DNA of 64,000 bases from Furfurilactobacillus milii (lineage in GTDB: Bacteria > Bacillota > Bacilli > Lactobacillales > Lactobacillaceae). The translations under genes and the position numbers were made by a program. Under the pieces are notes generated by a model, which saw only the letters and a list, made by a program, of their open reading frames with translations, ran no database searches and was not told the origin of the DNA. Numbering within the stretch: the first letter of the stretch is position 1; every line of letters starts with the position of its first letter. The stretch is from the NCBI RefSeq assembly GCF_009864005.1, contig NZ_WEZQ01000014.1, positions 1 to 64,000 on the forward strand, written 5' to 3'. Shown here one piece after another: positions 15,220-23,569 of this stretch.

Positions 15220-16845
15220 ATGTTAACAGTAAATAACGTCAGCATGCAGTTCGGCACCCGAAAGCTGTATGAGGATATCAACCTTAAGTTCACCGCGGGT
15301 AATTGTTATGGTGTGATTGGGGCAAACGGCGCTGGGAAATCAACCTTCTTAAAAATTATTGAAGGCAAATTAAAGCCAACGACAGGGACTGTTTCGCTCG
15401 GACCAAACGAACGAATGTCCAGTCTGAACCAGAACCACTTTGCCTTCGAAGATGAAGAAGTTTTGAACACGGTCATTCAGGGGCATGCTAAGTTATATGC
15501 AATTATGCAGGAAAAAGATGCCTTATATGCTAAGCCAGACTTCAGTGATGAAGATGGTATGCGCGCCGCTGAATTAGAAGGCGACTTTGCTGAAATGGAC
15601 GGCTGGAATGCCGAAGCGGAAGCTAGTCAAATGTTGCAGGCGCTTGGCATCGATGAGTCCATGCATCACATGAAAATGAGCGAATTGACCGAACCTCAAA
15701 AGGTGAAGGTGTTACTTGGTCAGGCGTTGTTTGGCAACCCCGACATTCTGCTGTTGGACGAACCGACAAACGGACTGGATGTCCAATCCATCGCTTGGCT
15801 GGAAAACTTCTTGGCTGACTACGATAATACCGTGATTGTGGTTTCACATGACCGGCATTTCTTGAACCAAGTTTGTACCCATATCTGTGATGTCGATTTT
15901 GGTAAGATCACGCTCTTTGTGGGGAACTATGATTTCTGGATGGAAAGTAGTGAATTGGCTGCCAAACTGAAGTCTAGTGCCAACCAAAAAAAAGAGGAAC
16001 AGATTAAGGAACTGCAAGACTTCATTGCCCGGTTTAGTGCCAACGCGTCAAAGTCTAAGCAAGCGACGTCGCGTAAGAAACAGTTGGATAAGATTACGCT
16101 TGATGATATTAAACCGTCGACACGGAAATACCCATTTATTCAGTTCACACCAGAACGTGAACTCGGGAACGATTTACTACGTGTTGAGGATGTTTCGAAA
16201 ACCATTGAAGGCGTAAAGATTCTCGATAACATTACGTTCACGCTGCGTCCTGGCGACAAAACGGTGTTGATCAGTCGCAATGAACTGGCTACCACCACTT
16301 TGATGCAAATTATTTCCGGGGAAATGAAACCTGATACGGGCACGGTCACTTGGGGACAAACAGTTAAGAAAACGTACTTGCCACGTGATATCAACAGCGA
16401 GTTCACGGATTCTGATTTGACAGTCATTGATTGGCTTCGGCAGTACGCACCGAAGGGTGAGGATGACAACACGTTCTTACGTGGGTTCCTCGGGAAGATG
16501 TTATTCTCCGGCGAAGATGTTATGCGCCAGGTGAGCGTCATGTCCGGTGGTGAAAAGGTCCGTTCAATGCTGTCTAAAATGATGCTGAGTAAGGCGAACG
16601 TCTTATTGATGGACGATCCAACTAACCACTTGGACTTGGAATCAATTACAGCCTTGAACAACAGTCTGATTGATTTTAAGAGCTCTATTGTGTTTACGTC
16701 ACATGACCACGAGTTCATTCAAACGATTGCTGATCATATCGTTGAAGTGACCAACAAAGGGTTAGTTGAACGATTTGACACGAAGTACGATGACTTCTTG
16801 GAACATGAAGTTGTTCAAAAGCAGGTCCATGATTTGTACGACTAA
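15220..16845 (+). CDS. ABC-F family ATPase
   Basis: A 541-aa soluble protein with two nucleotide-binding domains and no membrane segment, similar to YkpA/YbiT-type ABC-F factors that act on ribosomes. Domain 1 has Walker A GANGAGKST (about residue 36) and LLLDEPTNGLD, but a degraded signature (LTEPQKV). Domain 2 has a degraded Walker A (SRNELATTT) but an intact signature (MSGGEKV) and LLMDDPTNHLD. The linker is basic and helical (about residues 250-300). The start at 15220 follows GAGAGGA. A terminator-like hairpin precedes the gene. I cannot say whether it gives antibiotic protection. Confidence 0.87.
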   Translation: MLTVNNVSMQFGTRKLYEDINLKFTAGNCYGVIGANGAGKSTFLKIIEGKLKPTTGTVSLGPNERMSSLNQNHFAFEDEEVLNTVIQGHAKLYAIMQEKDALYAKPDFSDEDGMRAAELEGDFAEMDGWNAEAEASQMLQALGIDESMHHMKMSELTEPQKVKVLLGQALFGNPDILLLDEPTNGLDVQSIAWLENFLADYDNTVIVVSHDRHFLNQVCTHICDVDFGKITLFVGNYDFWMESSELAAKLKSSANQKKEEQIKELQDFIARFSANASKSKQATSRKKQLDKITLDDIKPSTRKYPFIQFTPERELGNDLLRVEDVSKTIEGVKILDNITFTLRPGDKTVLISRNELATTTLMQIISGEMKPDTGTVTWGQTVKKTYLPRDINSEFTDSDLTVIDWLRQYAPKGEDDNTFLRGFLGKMLFSGEDVMRQVSVMSGGEKVRSMLSKMMLSKANVLLMDDPTNHLDLESITALNNSLIDFKSSIVFTSHDHEFIQTIADHIVEVTNKGLVERFDTKYDDFLEHEVVQKQVHDLYD

Positions 16846-16899
16846 CTCCATTTTATCTATTGGAATGTTTGAGGATTAGTCTGCCTACCGCCTACGGTT

Positions 16900-17066
16900 G
16901 TCAACATTGACACGCTCGCCGTGGGACCGATTCAAGCCCGAAGTTCACGGTCTTTCACCTCGTCGTAAAGCCTCGTGAAGACCGCGAGTCTTTGCGACCG
17001 TCCGTAACCTAAATTCGGGAAACCACCGAATTAACGTTACCTGCACGGTTCGGTATCAATGTTGAC
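16900..17066 (-). repeat. Structured dispersed element, subtype A (copy 3)
   Basis: 167 bp; arms GTCAACATTGACAC (16900-16913) and GTATCAATGTTGAC (17053-17066). On the minus strand the single non-Watson-Crick position becomes a G-U pair, favouring minus-strand transcription. The minus-strand core reads CGAGGTGAAAGACCGTGAAC, then CGGGCTTGAATCGGTCCCAC. It lies between convergent genes. Confidence 0.85.
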
Positions 17067-17109
17067 GCCCTTCGGCTGATATTTGTGTGCCATGTAAACT
17101 TAGTAATCG

Positions 17110-17168
17110 AAAAACGTCTATTTCTATCGCACCTCATTTTTTGAGGTACGGGTGAAATAGACGTTTTT
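17110..17168. terminator. Bidirectional terminator
   Basis: AAAACGTCTATTTC and GAAATAGACGTTTT form a long hairpin with a smaller ACCTCA/TGAGGT hairpin at its tip. It serves the convergent minus-strand VOC gene, and possibly transcripts from the left. Confidence 0.8.
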
Positions 17169-17210
17169 TATTTGGATCAACATTGTTTGTTTTTAACCTG
17201 ATTTCGGCAA

Positions 17211-17615
17211 TCAGGCGGTGGTATCGATATTCCAACGGACACCAAATTGGTCCGTGACAATGCCGAAGAGGGCGCCCCAATCTTTTGGAGTGAAGTCAAT
17301 GACCCGCTGGCCATTTTCGGATAGTTGGCTGTAGATGTCGGTTGCTTGTTTTGTGCTGTCAAAATGGAGACCCATTGATACCGTTGCTCCTGGTTGGATG
17401 TCAGGCGCACCGGGGATGACATCGAGTGCCGTAATTTGAAAGTTTGCATCAATGGTTAATACGCCATGTACCACAAGGTTTGCTGTTTTGTCGTCTGTAG
17501 TTGCAAATAGTTCGCCCGCGCGTTGAATGTCTAAGTGACCACCAAAAATTGATTGATAGAATTTTAGGGCCTCATTTGCCTGACCGTGAAAAGTGAGATA
17601 AGGTAAGAATTTCAT
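17211..17615 (-). CDS. VOC-family (PhnB/glyoxalase-like) protein
   Basis: A 134-aa protein of the PhnB-like vicinal oxygen chelate superfamily: MKFLPYLTFHGQANEALKFYQSIFGG start, central VSMGLHFDSTKQATDIYSQL, and the C-terminal WGALFGIVTDQFGVRWNID signature. The substrate is unknown; family members are dimeric with a betaalphabetabetabeta fold. Ribosome binding site AGGAGG at the 5' side. Single-gene unit between a terminator and the fumarate reductase promoter region. Confidence 0.88.
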   Translation of the reverse strand: MKFLPYLTFHGQANEALKFYQSIFGGHLDIQRAGELFATTDDKTANLVVHGVLTIDANFQITALDVIPGAPDIQPGATVSMGLHFDSTKQATDIYSQLSENGQRVIDFTPKDWGALFGIVTDQFGVRWNIDTTA

Positions 17616-17864
17616 TGTAAACAGACCTCCTGTTTTGTGGTGTTGATATTAAGTTCAGCTTACCATATTAACAAAATTAATTAATTCACAAACGTTTGAC
17701 TATGATTAGGAACATCGTTTATGCTTACGACGTAAGTGATGTGCCGTATCTTTTATTTGCATTAGTGAATTACAGAGCAAAGTTTGATCGACAACACATC
17801 CAATTCCTAAATAGAATCAATTTTAGTCACTCATTTAGCAAACAAATAAGGAGCGTCAATTAAA

Positions 17865-19262
17865 ATGGCCGAAAAATTTCGTTTTCAACCAACGGATATC
17901 AATGCACTGCAAGACAGTTATGACGTTGTCATCATCGGTTCAGGAAGCACGGGGATGGTAGCTGCCATTCAGGCACATGAACTTGGTTTGAAACCGGTTA
18001 TCTTTGAAAAGATGCCAAAAATTGGTGGTAACACGATGCGAGCTTCATCTGGGATGAACGCCGCTGAAACCAACGTTCAGTTACATCATGGTGTTGTCGA
18101 TAGTTACGAGGACTTTTACGCTGAAACCCTTAAGGGCGGTGGTGATTTAAACGACAAAGAGTTGCTTGGCTATTTCAGTTCACACGCTGCTTTATCAATT
18201 GATTGGTTAGCTGACCATGGCATTCGTTTGGATGATATCACCATTACTGGTGGGATGAGCAAAATGCGGACTCACCGTCCAGCCAGCATGGCGCCAATTG
18301 GTGCGTTCTTGGTTACTGAGCTATCTAAAGTCGTTCAAAAGGACGAATTGCCACTGTTCACCGGCGTAACGGTTAACAGTTTGGTGAAAGATGCAGACGG
18401 TAAAGTGACTGGCGTTAACGCAACGTTGCCTGATGGTAGTCAAAAGATGGTCGGCGGGAAAGCTGTTATCTTGGCAACGGGTGGTTTCGGCGCCAACAAC
18501 GACATGATTGAAAAGTACCGTCCTGATTTAAAGGGGTACAAGACAACGAACCAACCCGGGGCAACGGGTGATGGTTTGAAGTTGGCAACAGACGCCGGCG
18601 CTGCCTTAGTTCAGATGGATCAAATTCAAGTACATCCAACTGTGCAACAGGATAACCCACATGCATTCTTGATTGGTGAAGCCGTCCGTGGCGAAGGTGC
18701 CATTTTGGTTAATGCTCAAGGCAAACGGTTCGTTAATGAATTAACAACGCGCAAGGTGGTTTCAAACGCTATTACAGCCCTACCAGAGCACAGCGCTTAT
18801 CTGATTCTGGATCAAGGTATTCGTTCACGTGTTAAGGCCATTGAGTTCTACGACAGTATTGGTTTGGTCGTAACAGGTTCAAGCCTGTCAGAATTAGCTG
18901 GCAAATTGAATATGGACGTTGATACGTTGTCATCAACTGTTTCCACGTGGAACACTGCTGTAGCTGATCACGATGATGAAGAATTCGGTCGCTCAACTGG
19001 GATGGATCGCGATATCTCTGCCGGACCATTCTTCGCTATTCATATTGCACCCGCAATCCACTATACAATGGGTGGCATCAAGGCCAACCATAAGACACAA
19101 GTATTGGATGAAAGCGGTCAGATCATCCTAGGTTTATTTGCTGGCGGTGAGGTTGTCGGTGGACTGCACGGTAACAACCGGATCGGCGGTAACTCCATTG
19201 CTGAAACGGTAATCTTTGGTCGTCAGGCTGGGGAGCAAGTTTACGATTACATCAAAGGTTAA
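17865..19262 (+). CDS. Soluble fumarate reductase flavoprotein (flavocytochrome c-type)
   Basis: A 465-aa FAD enzyme reducing fumarate (or a related enoate) to succinate. The N-terminal dinucleotide fold is VVIIGSGSTGMVAAIQAHELG (about residue 20), GGNTMRASSGMNA follows, and the active-site region is GEAVRGEGAILVNAQGKRFVNE with the catalytic Arg. HYTMGGI and GGLHGNNRIGGNS are the conserved FAD-binding C-terminal motifs. It has neither the heme domain nor the FMN-binding domain found in larger homologues. No signal peptide, so cytoplasmic. It follows AAGGAG. With fumarase and the LDH/MDH-type enzyme at 55-58 kb it could complete a malate-fumarate-succinate branch. Confidence 0.87.
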   Translation: MAEKFRFQPTDINALQDSYDVVIIGSGSTGMVAAIQAHELGLKPVIFEKMPKIGGNTMRASSGMNAAETNVQLHHGVVDSYEDFYAETLKGGGDLNDKELLGYFSSHAALSIDWLADHGIRLDDITITGGMSKMRTHRPASMAPIGAFLVTELSKVVQKDELPLFTGVTVNSLVKDADGKVTGVNATLPDGSQKMVGGKAVILATGGFGANNDMIEKYRPDLKGYKTTNQPGATGDGLKLATDAGAALVQMDQIQVHPTVQQDNPHAFLIGEAVRGEGAILVNAQGKRFVNELTTRKVVSNAITALPEHSAYLILDQGIRSRVKAIEFYDSIGLVVTGSSLSELAGKLNMDVDTLSSTVSTWNTAVADHDDEEFGRSTGMDRDISAGPFFAIHIAPAIHYTMGGIKANHKTQVLDESGQIILGLFAGGEVVGGLHGNNRIGGNSIAETVIFGRQAGEQVYDYIKG

Positions 19263-19282
19263 ATAGTGTGTTAATAATACTG

Positions 19283-19323
19283 AAAAAAGTGGTTCGGGAG
19301 TTATTTTCTCGAACCACTTTTTG
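19283..19323. terminator. Bidirectional terminator
   Basis: AAAAAAGTGGTTCG and CGAACCACTTTTT form a hairpin between the convergent fumarate reductase and the minus-strand membrane gene. Confidence 0.85.
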
Positions 19324-19747
19324 GCTTGGCATAAAATTTACTTGTTGGAATCACTGACCGTTGACGCTGGTGAAACGAAAGCAACAGTATGTCAGCTAAT
19401 GCCAGAAAAGGTGAAATTAACATGATTAATGTGTCAATCACAAAGTTTACGCCCAAATTGCTGAAGGACTCTGTAAACATGAAACTAAACGGCACAGCAG
19501 GCGTTATGATCTGATGCGAAGGCATATTAACTTCACGTGGGTGAGACTGTCGTGAGAGATGAAGAACGTGAAATAAATTTGGGAAGAATTGGTGAGCAAA
19601 CGGAAAACTCAGGTAGGCGAGGACGAGATAGCCATCAAGTGGGGTGAAAGACAAACGCGCGCCAATTCCAGGTTGCAATGAAAATAGTAATAACAAGAAC
19701 AGCATTGGCGATAAGCCAATTAAATAAACTCGAACAATCTGTTTCAA
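19301..19747 (-). CDS. Hypothetical membrane protein
   Basis: About 148 aa with probable membrane helices near the N-terminus (VYLIGLSPMLFLLLLFSL), in the middle (YLVLAYLSFPFAHQFF) and near the C-terminus (VIDTLIMLISPFLALADILLL), and a basic tail. I do not recognise a family. The start is uncertain: a TTG at 19747 sits 6 bases after a run of seven G (19754-19760), and a TTG at 19762 is also in frame. Both the ribosome binding site and the start lie in the 3' arm and U-run of the apbE terminator hairpin, so expression would need read-through from apbE. Confidence 0.55.
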   Translation of the reverse strand: MKQIVRVYLIGLSPMLFLLLLFSLQPGIGARLSFTPLDGYLVLAYLSFPFAHQFFPNLFHVLHLSRQSHPREVNMPSHQIITPAVPFSFMFTESFSNLGVNFVIDTLIMLISPFLALADILLLSFHQRQRSVIPTSKFYAKPKSGSRK

Positions 19748-19804
19748 AAAAATCCCCCCCAAAACCCGGATGAACGAATTGACGCATCATGTTTTGGAGG
19801 GATT
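19745..19804 (-). terminator. apbE terminator overlapping the next start
   Basis: On the minus strand AATCCCTCCAAAAC and GTTTTGGGGGGGATT pair, followed by TTTTTT. It is a terminator for apbE, but its 3' arm is the ribosome binding site of the downstream membrane-protein gene. Confidence 0.7.
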
Positions 19805-19868
19805 ATACAATATTATTGTTGTTGTCGTCGAGTGAATAAGCTTCGAGAAATCATCTAATTAATGTAAG

Positions 19869-20924
19869 CTAATTGCCCATCTTGTAGTTAGTGTGTTTAT
19901 CTAATTTGAACTTGGTCTTTAGGCCGTCTGTAACGTAGATCTTTTTGTCGTTTGTAATGAAGATAGCCTGAATTTTGGGCTTCTTATTCATGTATGCTAA
20001 CCCATCTTTTAGCCCCTTATCAAATGCAGCATTGGATAAGGCGTCGCCGTCAATCGACTTTTTAGAGACAATCGTGACACTGGCGAGATTGTTTTCATAT
20101 GGGTAGCCGGTTTTAGCATCGAACAAATAAATGTATTTATGGCCGTGGGACATGAGGTACTGCTCATAGGTACCAGCAGTCACAATTGACATGTCAGATT
20201 CTTTAATGGTTCCAACAGCGTCGCCACGAGGCTTAACCGGATTCTGAATACCGACTTGCCAAGGCTTGTTATGTCCCTCCGGCGAATTGCCCATCACAAT
20301 GATGTTTCCGCCTAAGTTGATAATACCAGAAGTAACGCCGTTTTCCTTGAAGACTTTTTTGACTTGATCCGCAATATAGCCTTTTGCAATTCCGCCAAAG
20401 TCGAGCCGCATGCCTTTCTTGGTGAGATAAACAGTACGGTTCTTATCATTCAGTTGAACGTCGTGGTAATCGACAAGCGGCAGCGCCGCATCAATTTCTG
20501 ACTGTTTGGGCACTCGTGCACCGGGCAAACCGATTTTCCATAGATTGGTAACGGCACCAATTGCCATGTCGAAACTACCCTCAGAATTCTCTGAAACGTC
20601 GAGTGCCTTTTGAACCATTGGATAAAAGTCGGCAGGCACCTTAACGGGTTTGATGCCGGCATTGGCGTTGATTTTATCAAGTTGCGATCCACCACGTGTC
20701 AACGTTGATTCATCGTCCATGTGATGAATTTCCTTAAAGCCTTTATCAATGACTGACTTCTTGCCTTTGTCGTAAATTGACAGGGTGCAGACAGTGCCCA
20801 TCACCATCTCAGTTTTCTCATAAGGATTTTTTACCATTGTGTGCTTTTGAGGTTTCTTTGCACAGCCACTCAATATTGCCAATAAGGCAATGGTCATGGT
20901 ACCCCAAATCAGCGCTTTTTTCAT
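19869..20924 (-). CDS. apbE: FAD:protein FMN transferase, lipoprotein
   Basis: A 351-aa secreted lipoprotein (lipobox LAILSGCAKK) that transfers FMN from FAD to a Thr in exported flavoproteins. Motifs: MGTVCTLSIYD at the start of the domain, STLTRGGSQLDKIN, DFGGIAKGYIADQV, INLGGNIIVMGNSPEG, TAGTYEQYLM, and the Mg-binding DGDALSNAAF. All expected functional regions are present. The start at 20924 (MKKALIW) follows AAGGAGAG; a longer in-frame start at 20951 includes the ribosome binding site. A likely substrate, the secreted FMN-binding protein, is encoded at 14.0 kb. Confidence 0.92.
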   Translation of the reverse strand: MKKALIWGTMTIALLAILSGCAKKPQKHTMVKNPYEKTEMVMGTVCTLSIYDKGKKSVIDKGFKEIHHMDDESTLTRGGSQLDKINANAGIKPVKVPADFYPMVQKALDVSENSEGSFDMAIGAVTNLWKIGLPGARVPKQSEIDAALPLVDYHDVQLNDKNRTVYLTKKGMRLDFGGIAKGYIADQVKKVFKENGVTSGIINLGGNIIVMGNSPEGHNKPWQVGIQNPVKPRGDAVGTIKESDMSIVTAGTYEQYLMSHGHKYIYLFDAKTGYPYENNLASVTIVSKKSIDGDALSNAAFDKGLKDGLAYMNKKPKIQAIFITNDKKIYVTDGLKTKFKLDKHTNYKMGN

Positions 20925-21046
20925 AATTGCTAAACTCTCCTTAAATGCCAAAATTTATGGTTAATAATAAACTTTGATGGCACGCTCATATGTCTTGTGA
21001 GAACTGTTACATTTTACCGCAAAAAGCGTGTGATGTGGTGGCGATT

Positions 21047-21075
21047 TTGAAAACGATTACAAACGGCGGTAAAAT
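21047..21075 (+). promoter_or_regulatory. Promoter with perfect cre box
   Basis: TTGAAA (21047-21052) and TAAAAT (21070-21075), 17 bp apart. TGAAAACGATTACA (21048-21061) matches the cre consensus TGWAANCGNTNWCA at every position and overlaps the -35, so CcpA should repress the small gene at 21130. Confidence 0.75.
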
Positions 21076-21129
21076 TAAACAAGATAAGTCTAAGTAGATT
21101 GTTGACTTGCAATCAATGGAGGAACAAAC

Positions 21130-21372
21130 ATGAAAAATCATGGCAAATTGAACGCAACGCTTTTAACGCCTGCATACTGGGAAAAGTATCATCTGTCGGA
21201 CGGTGTTGATTTCGCTAATCAGTTTCAAGCAATTGACGCGCAAGATTTGGGCGAAAATGATCGTAAGCAAGCGTTGGACGAGTTGCTAAGGAAGATGGCA
21301 GCCAAAGGGTATAACAATCCAGCTAACTCAATGTATGTTCTGTATTCAGCTATTTTGGTTCAACGAAACTGA
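21130..21372 (+). CDS. Hypothetical protein (80 aa)
   Basis: I do not recognise a family. The protein is small, soluble and mostly helical in appearance, starting MKNHGKLNATLLTPAYWEKYHL, with ENDRKQALDELLRKMAAKGYNNP in the middle. It is preceded by GGAGGAAC and by a promoter whose -35 overlaps a perfect cre site, so it is probably expressed when preferred sugars run out. A structured repeat element starts about 45 bp after its stop. Confidence 0.68.
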   Translation: MKNHGKLNATLLTPAYWEKYHLSDGVDFANQFQAIDAQDLGENDRKQALDELLRKMAAKGYNNPANSMYVLYSAILVQRN

Positions 21373-21417
21373 TAATTTGTTTTGTGGTAGTGGTGGAGGC
21401 CGCTTTCGCTTCCGGTT

Positions 21418-21584
21418 GTCAACATTGATACGCTCGTCGTGGGACCGGTTCAAGCCGGAAGTGCACCGTCTTTCACCTCGCCGCCAAGCCTCGTGAGAAC
21501 CTCGAGTCTTGGCGACCGTCCGTAACCTAAATTCGGAAAACCACCGAATTAACGTTACTTTCACGGCTTGGTATCAATGTTGAC
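21418..21584 (-). repeat. Structured dispersed element, subtype A (copy 4)
   Basis: 167 bp; arms GTCAACATTGATAC (21418-21431) and GTATCAATGTTGAC (21571-21584) pair perfectly over 14 bp. Minus-strand core: CCGTGAAAG, hairpin 1 (around TTCGG/CCGAA), CGGACGG, hairpin 2 (CCAAGACTCG/CGAGGCTTGG), CGAGGTGAAAGACGG, CTTGAACCGGTCCCACG. Confidence 0.86.
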
Positions 21585-21720
21585 GCCCTTCAGCTGCACA
21601 GTGATGAACCATCCGCTAATATCAACGTCATTTGATCTAAAAGTGGTCTGTAAGTATTTTTATCATTTGTCCATAGAATAGAAAATTGATAATAGTTTAT
21701 TTCCTGCTTCATGAGTGGAG

Positions 21721-21862
21721 CTGGCCTGAAACATAGTTCCGCGTCGGCACCATTTGGCGGCATGGGTCTGGCCGCTTAGTGGTGCGGGACGACTTATGGA
21801 ACGTGATTTTCGGCCCATAATCGAGGGTGAAAACCGCGTTTTGGGCTAGCACAACGGCCTTT
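21721..21862 (+). repeat. Structured dispersed element, subtype B, truncated (copy 5)
   Basis: About 142 bp. It begins like copies 2 and 7 (AGTTCCGCG, hairpin 1 with GGCACCATTTGGCGGC/GGCCGCTTAGTGGTGC, GCGGGACGAC, hairpin 2 TTATGG/CCCATAA, CGAGGGTGAAAACCGCG). It then jumps to AGCACAACGG and lacks the GGTCCCACGGAACG segment and the 3' closing arm. This is an internally deleted copy. Confidence 0.78.
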
Positions 21863-21918
21863 AAACCACACAAAATATTTATCTGAACAATCTGTAAGGA
21901 GATTTCAATGATCAAAAG

Positions 21919-21979
21919 AAAATAGGTGTCTTCACTTATCGCTCACTTACGCAATGGAGCAGTGAAGACACCTATTTTT
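21919..21979 (-). terminator. Terminator of the amino-acid ABC transporter operon
   Basis: AAAATAGGTGTCTTCACT and AGTGAAGACACCTATTTTT form an 18-bp hairpin with U-runs, directly after the minus-strand permease gene. Confidence 0.88.
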
Positions 21980-21997
21980 ATACACAATTTAGTTGAA

Positions 21998-22693
21998 TTA
22001 ATCTGTAGTCGGCAACGTTAACCGCTTTTCCAACCAGTTTTGACCGACAGTCAGCAATGAGCAGCATGCCCAATAAATGAGTGCGACCAATAGATAGACG
22101 GTCATGTAGTCAAACTGCTTACCACCCTGGATTTTAGCGCGCATAAACATTTCGGAAACGGTGACCATCGCGGCCAGCGAGGTTCCCTTGAACATATCTA
22201 GCAAGATATTGCCCAGTGCGGGGATGGCAATCCGGAATGCTTGCGGCAAGATGACGTAATGGACGGCTTTACCATACGACATGCCAAGCGAATAACTGGC
22301 CGCCCATTGTCCATCTTCGACACCCATAAAGGCAGAACGGAAGACTTCGGAAACAAACGCAGCTGCATTCAAAATGAATGCGATGGCCGCAGCTACAAAG
22401 GCGTCTAGCTGAATGCCAGTGTATGGTAGCCCGAAATAGAGGATGAACAGCAGAACCAACGAGGGGACACCGCGCATAAACGAAATGTAGGTCCGCGTCA
22501 GCCAATGAAGCCAATGACGTTTGCTCATTTGACCAAGGGTGAGGAAAAAACCAAGCACCAGTGCACCGACAAAGCTGACGATGGTTAGTTCCACGGTGAG
22601 CGGTAAGCCACCAAGAATGTAAGGCAGCGCATGCCACGCAAAGTGGGCATTGAAAAAGTTAGGAATAGTCAGCCAATTTAGCAATGAATTCAT
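21998..22693 (-). CDS. Polar amino-acid ABC transporter permease
   Basis: A 231-aa His/Gln/Glu-type permease with about five membrane helices: LPYILGGLPLTVELTIVSFV near the N-terminus, FMRGVPSLVLLFILYFGLP, and the EAA loop region AASYSLGMSYGKAVHYVILPQAFRIAIPALGN (about residues 135-165). Nine bp separate it from the upstream binding-protein gene. No ATP-binding subunit is encoded next to it, so it must use an ATPase from elsewhere. Confidence 0.9.
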   Translation of the reverse strand: MNSLLNWLTIPNFFNAHFAWHALPYILGGLPLTVELTIVSFVGALVLGFFLTLGQMSKRHWLHWLTRTYISFMRGVPSLVLLFILYFGLPYTGIQLDAFVAAAIAFILNAAAFVSEVFRSAFMGVEDGQWAASYSLGMSYGKAVHYVILPQAFRIAIPALGNILLDMFKGTSLAAMVTVSEMFMRAKIQGGKQFDYMTVYLLVALIYWACCSLLTVGQNWLEKRLTLPTTD

Positions 22694-22702
22694 GAGCGTC
22701 CT

Positions 22703-23569
22703 TTATTTGATCTTGAAGTAAGTTGTCTTAACGTTAGGCTTTTTGGAGACGTCCTGGCCGCCATAAAATTTCTTCGATAGTTTGGTGATGGTACCGTCTG
22801 CTTCTAGCTTCTTGATTTCTTTATCGACTTCCGCAGTCAACTTCGTGTTGCTCTTCTTCATGATGATACCTGTACCGTTTTTATCATTTTGAGTGGTGAA
22901 GTAGAGGTTCTTTGGAATGGTTAGAGGCAAGTTGGGTAATGCCTTGAGCGCCATGGATTGCAGGTAGTAATCGTTCAGGATGACATCGGTTCGACCGTTA
23001 ACAACATCGCGAAGATAAACATCGTTTGACACGTTGTCGTAGTTCACTTTCTTAGCGCCGAGCTGGCTGGCCAAACGTTGATAGCCGGTACCAGCTTCAC
23101 CGGCAGCCTTTTTACCCTTTAAGTCAGCAAAACTGTGGATCCCAGATTGATCTGATTTGCGAACGACCATGCTGTCGAAACTGAATTTATAAGGAGTGGA
23201 AAGGGCAAACTGCTTTTCACGCTGTTTGCTGATACTAAAGTCGTTGGCGGCCATTTGAGCGGTACCATTGTTAACGGCCGTTAGCATGCCGTCGACGTCC
23301 ATTTCTTTGAAGGTGACCTTCTTATGGAGTCCCTTGGCAACAGCCTTAACGACTGCGATGTCGTAGCCAGTTAAGGCACTCTTTTTATTAGCGTGGAACG
23401 AGGTCGGATACAATGTCCCAGATGTTGCGACGACCCACGTTTTTTGGTCAGCAACCTTTTGGTTAGTTGACTTGGCCGTCTTCCCACAACCAGCTAGCGT
23501 GAAGACTAAAATCAGTGCCATGGCTGATGCCAAAGCCGTTAAACGAATCGATTTCTTGGAATTAAACAC
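22703..23569 (-). CDS. Amino-acid ABC transporter substrate-binding lipoprotein
   Basis: A 288-aa SBP_bac_3 family protein anchored by the lipobox FTLAGCGKT (about residue 28). It reads TSFHANKKSALTGYDIAVVKAVAKGL, DGMLTAVNNGTAQMAANDFSIS and an extended C-terminal lobe. Start is GTG at 23569 after AAAGGGGCG. It forms an operon with the permease. The ligand is probably a polar amino acid or cystine; the sequence alone does not settle which. Confidence 0.88.
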   Translation of the reverse strand: MFNSKKSIRLTALASAMALILVFTLAGCGKTAKSTNQKVADQKTWVVATSGTLYPTSFHANKKSALTGYDIAVVKAVAKGLHKKVTFKEMDVDGMLTAVNNGTAQMAANDFSISKQREKQFALSTPYKFSFDSMVVRKSDQSGIHSFADLKGKKAAGEAGTGYQRLASQLGAKKVNYDNVSNDVYLRDVVNGRTDVILNDYYLQSMALKALPNLPLTIPKNLYFTTQNDKNGTGIIMKKSNTKLTAEVDKEIKKLEADGTITKLSKKFYGGQDVSKKPNVKTTYFKIK

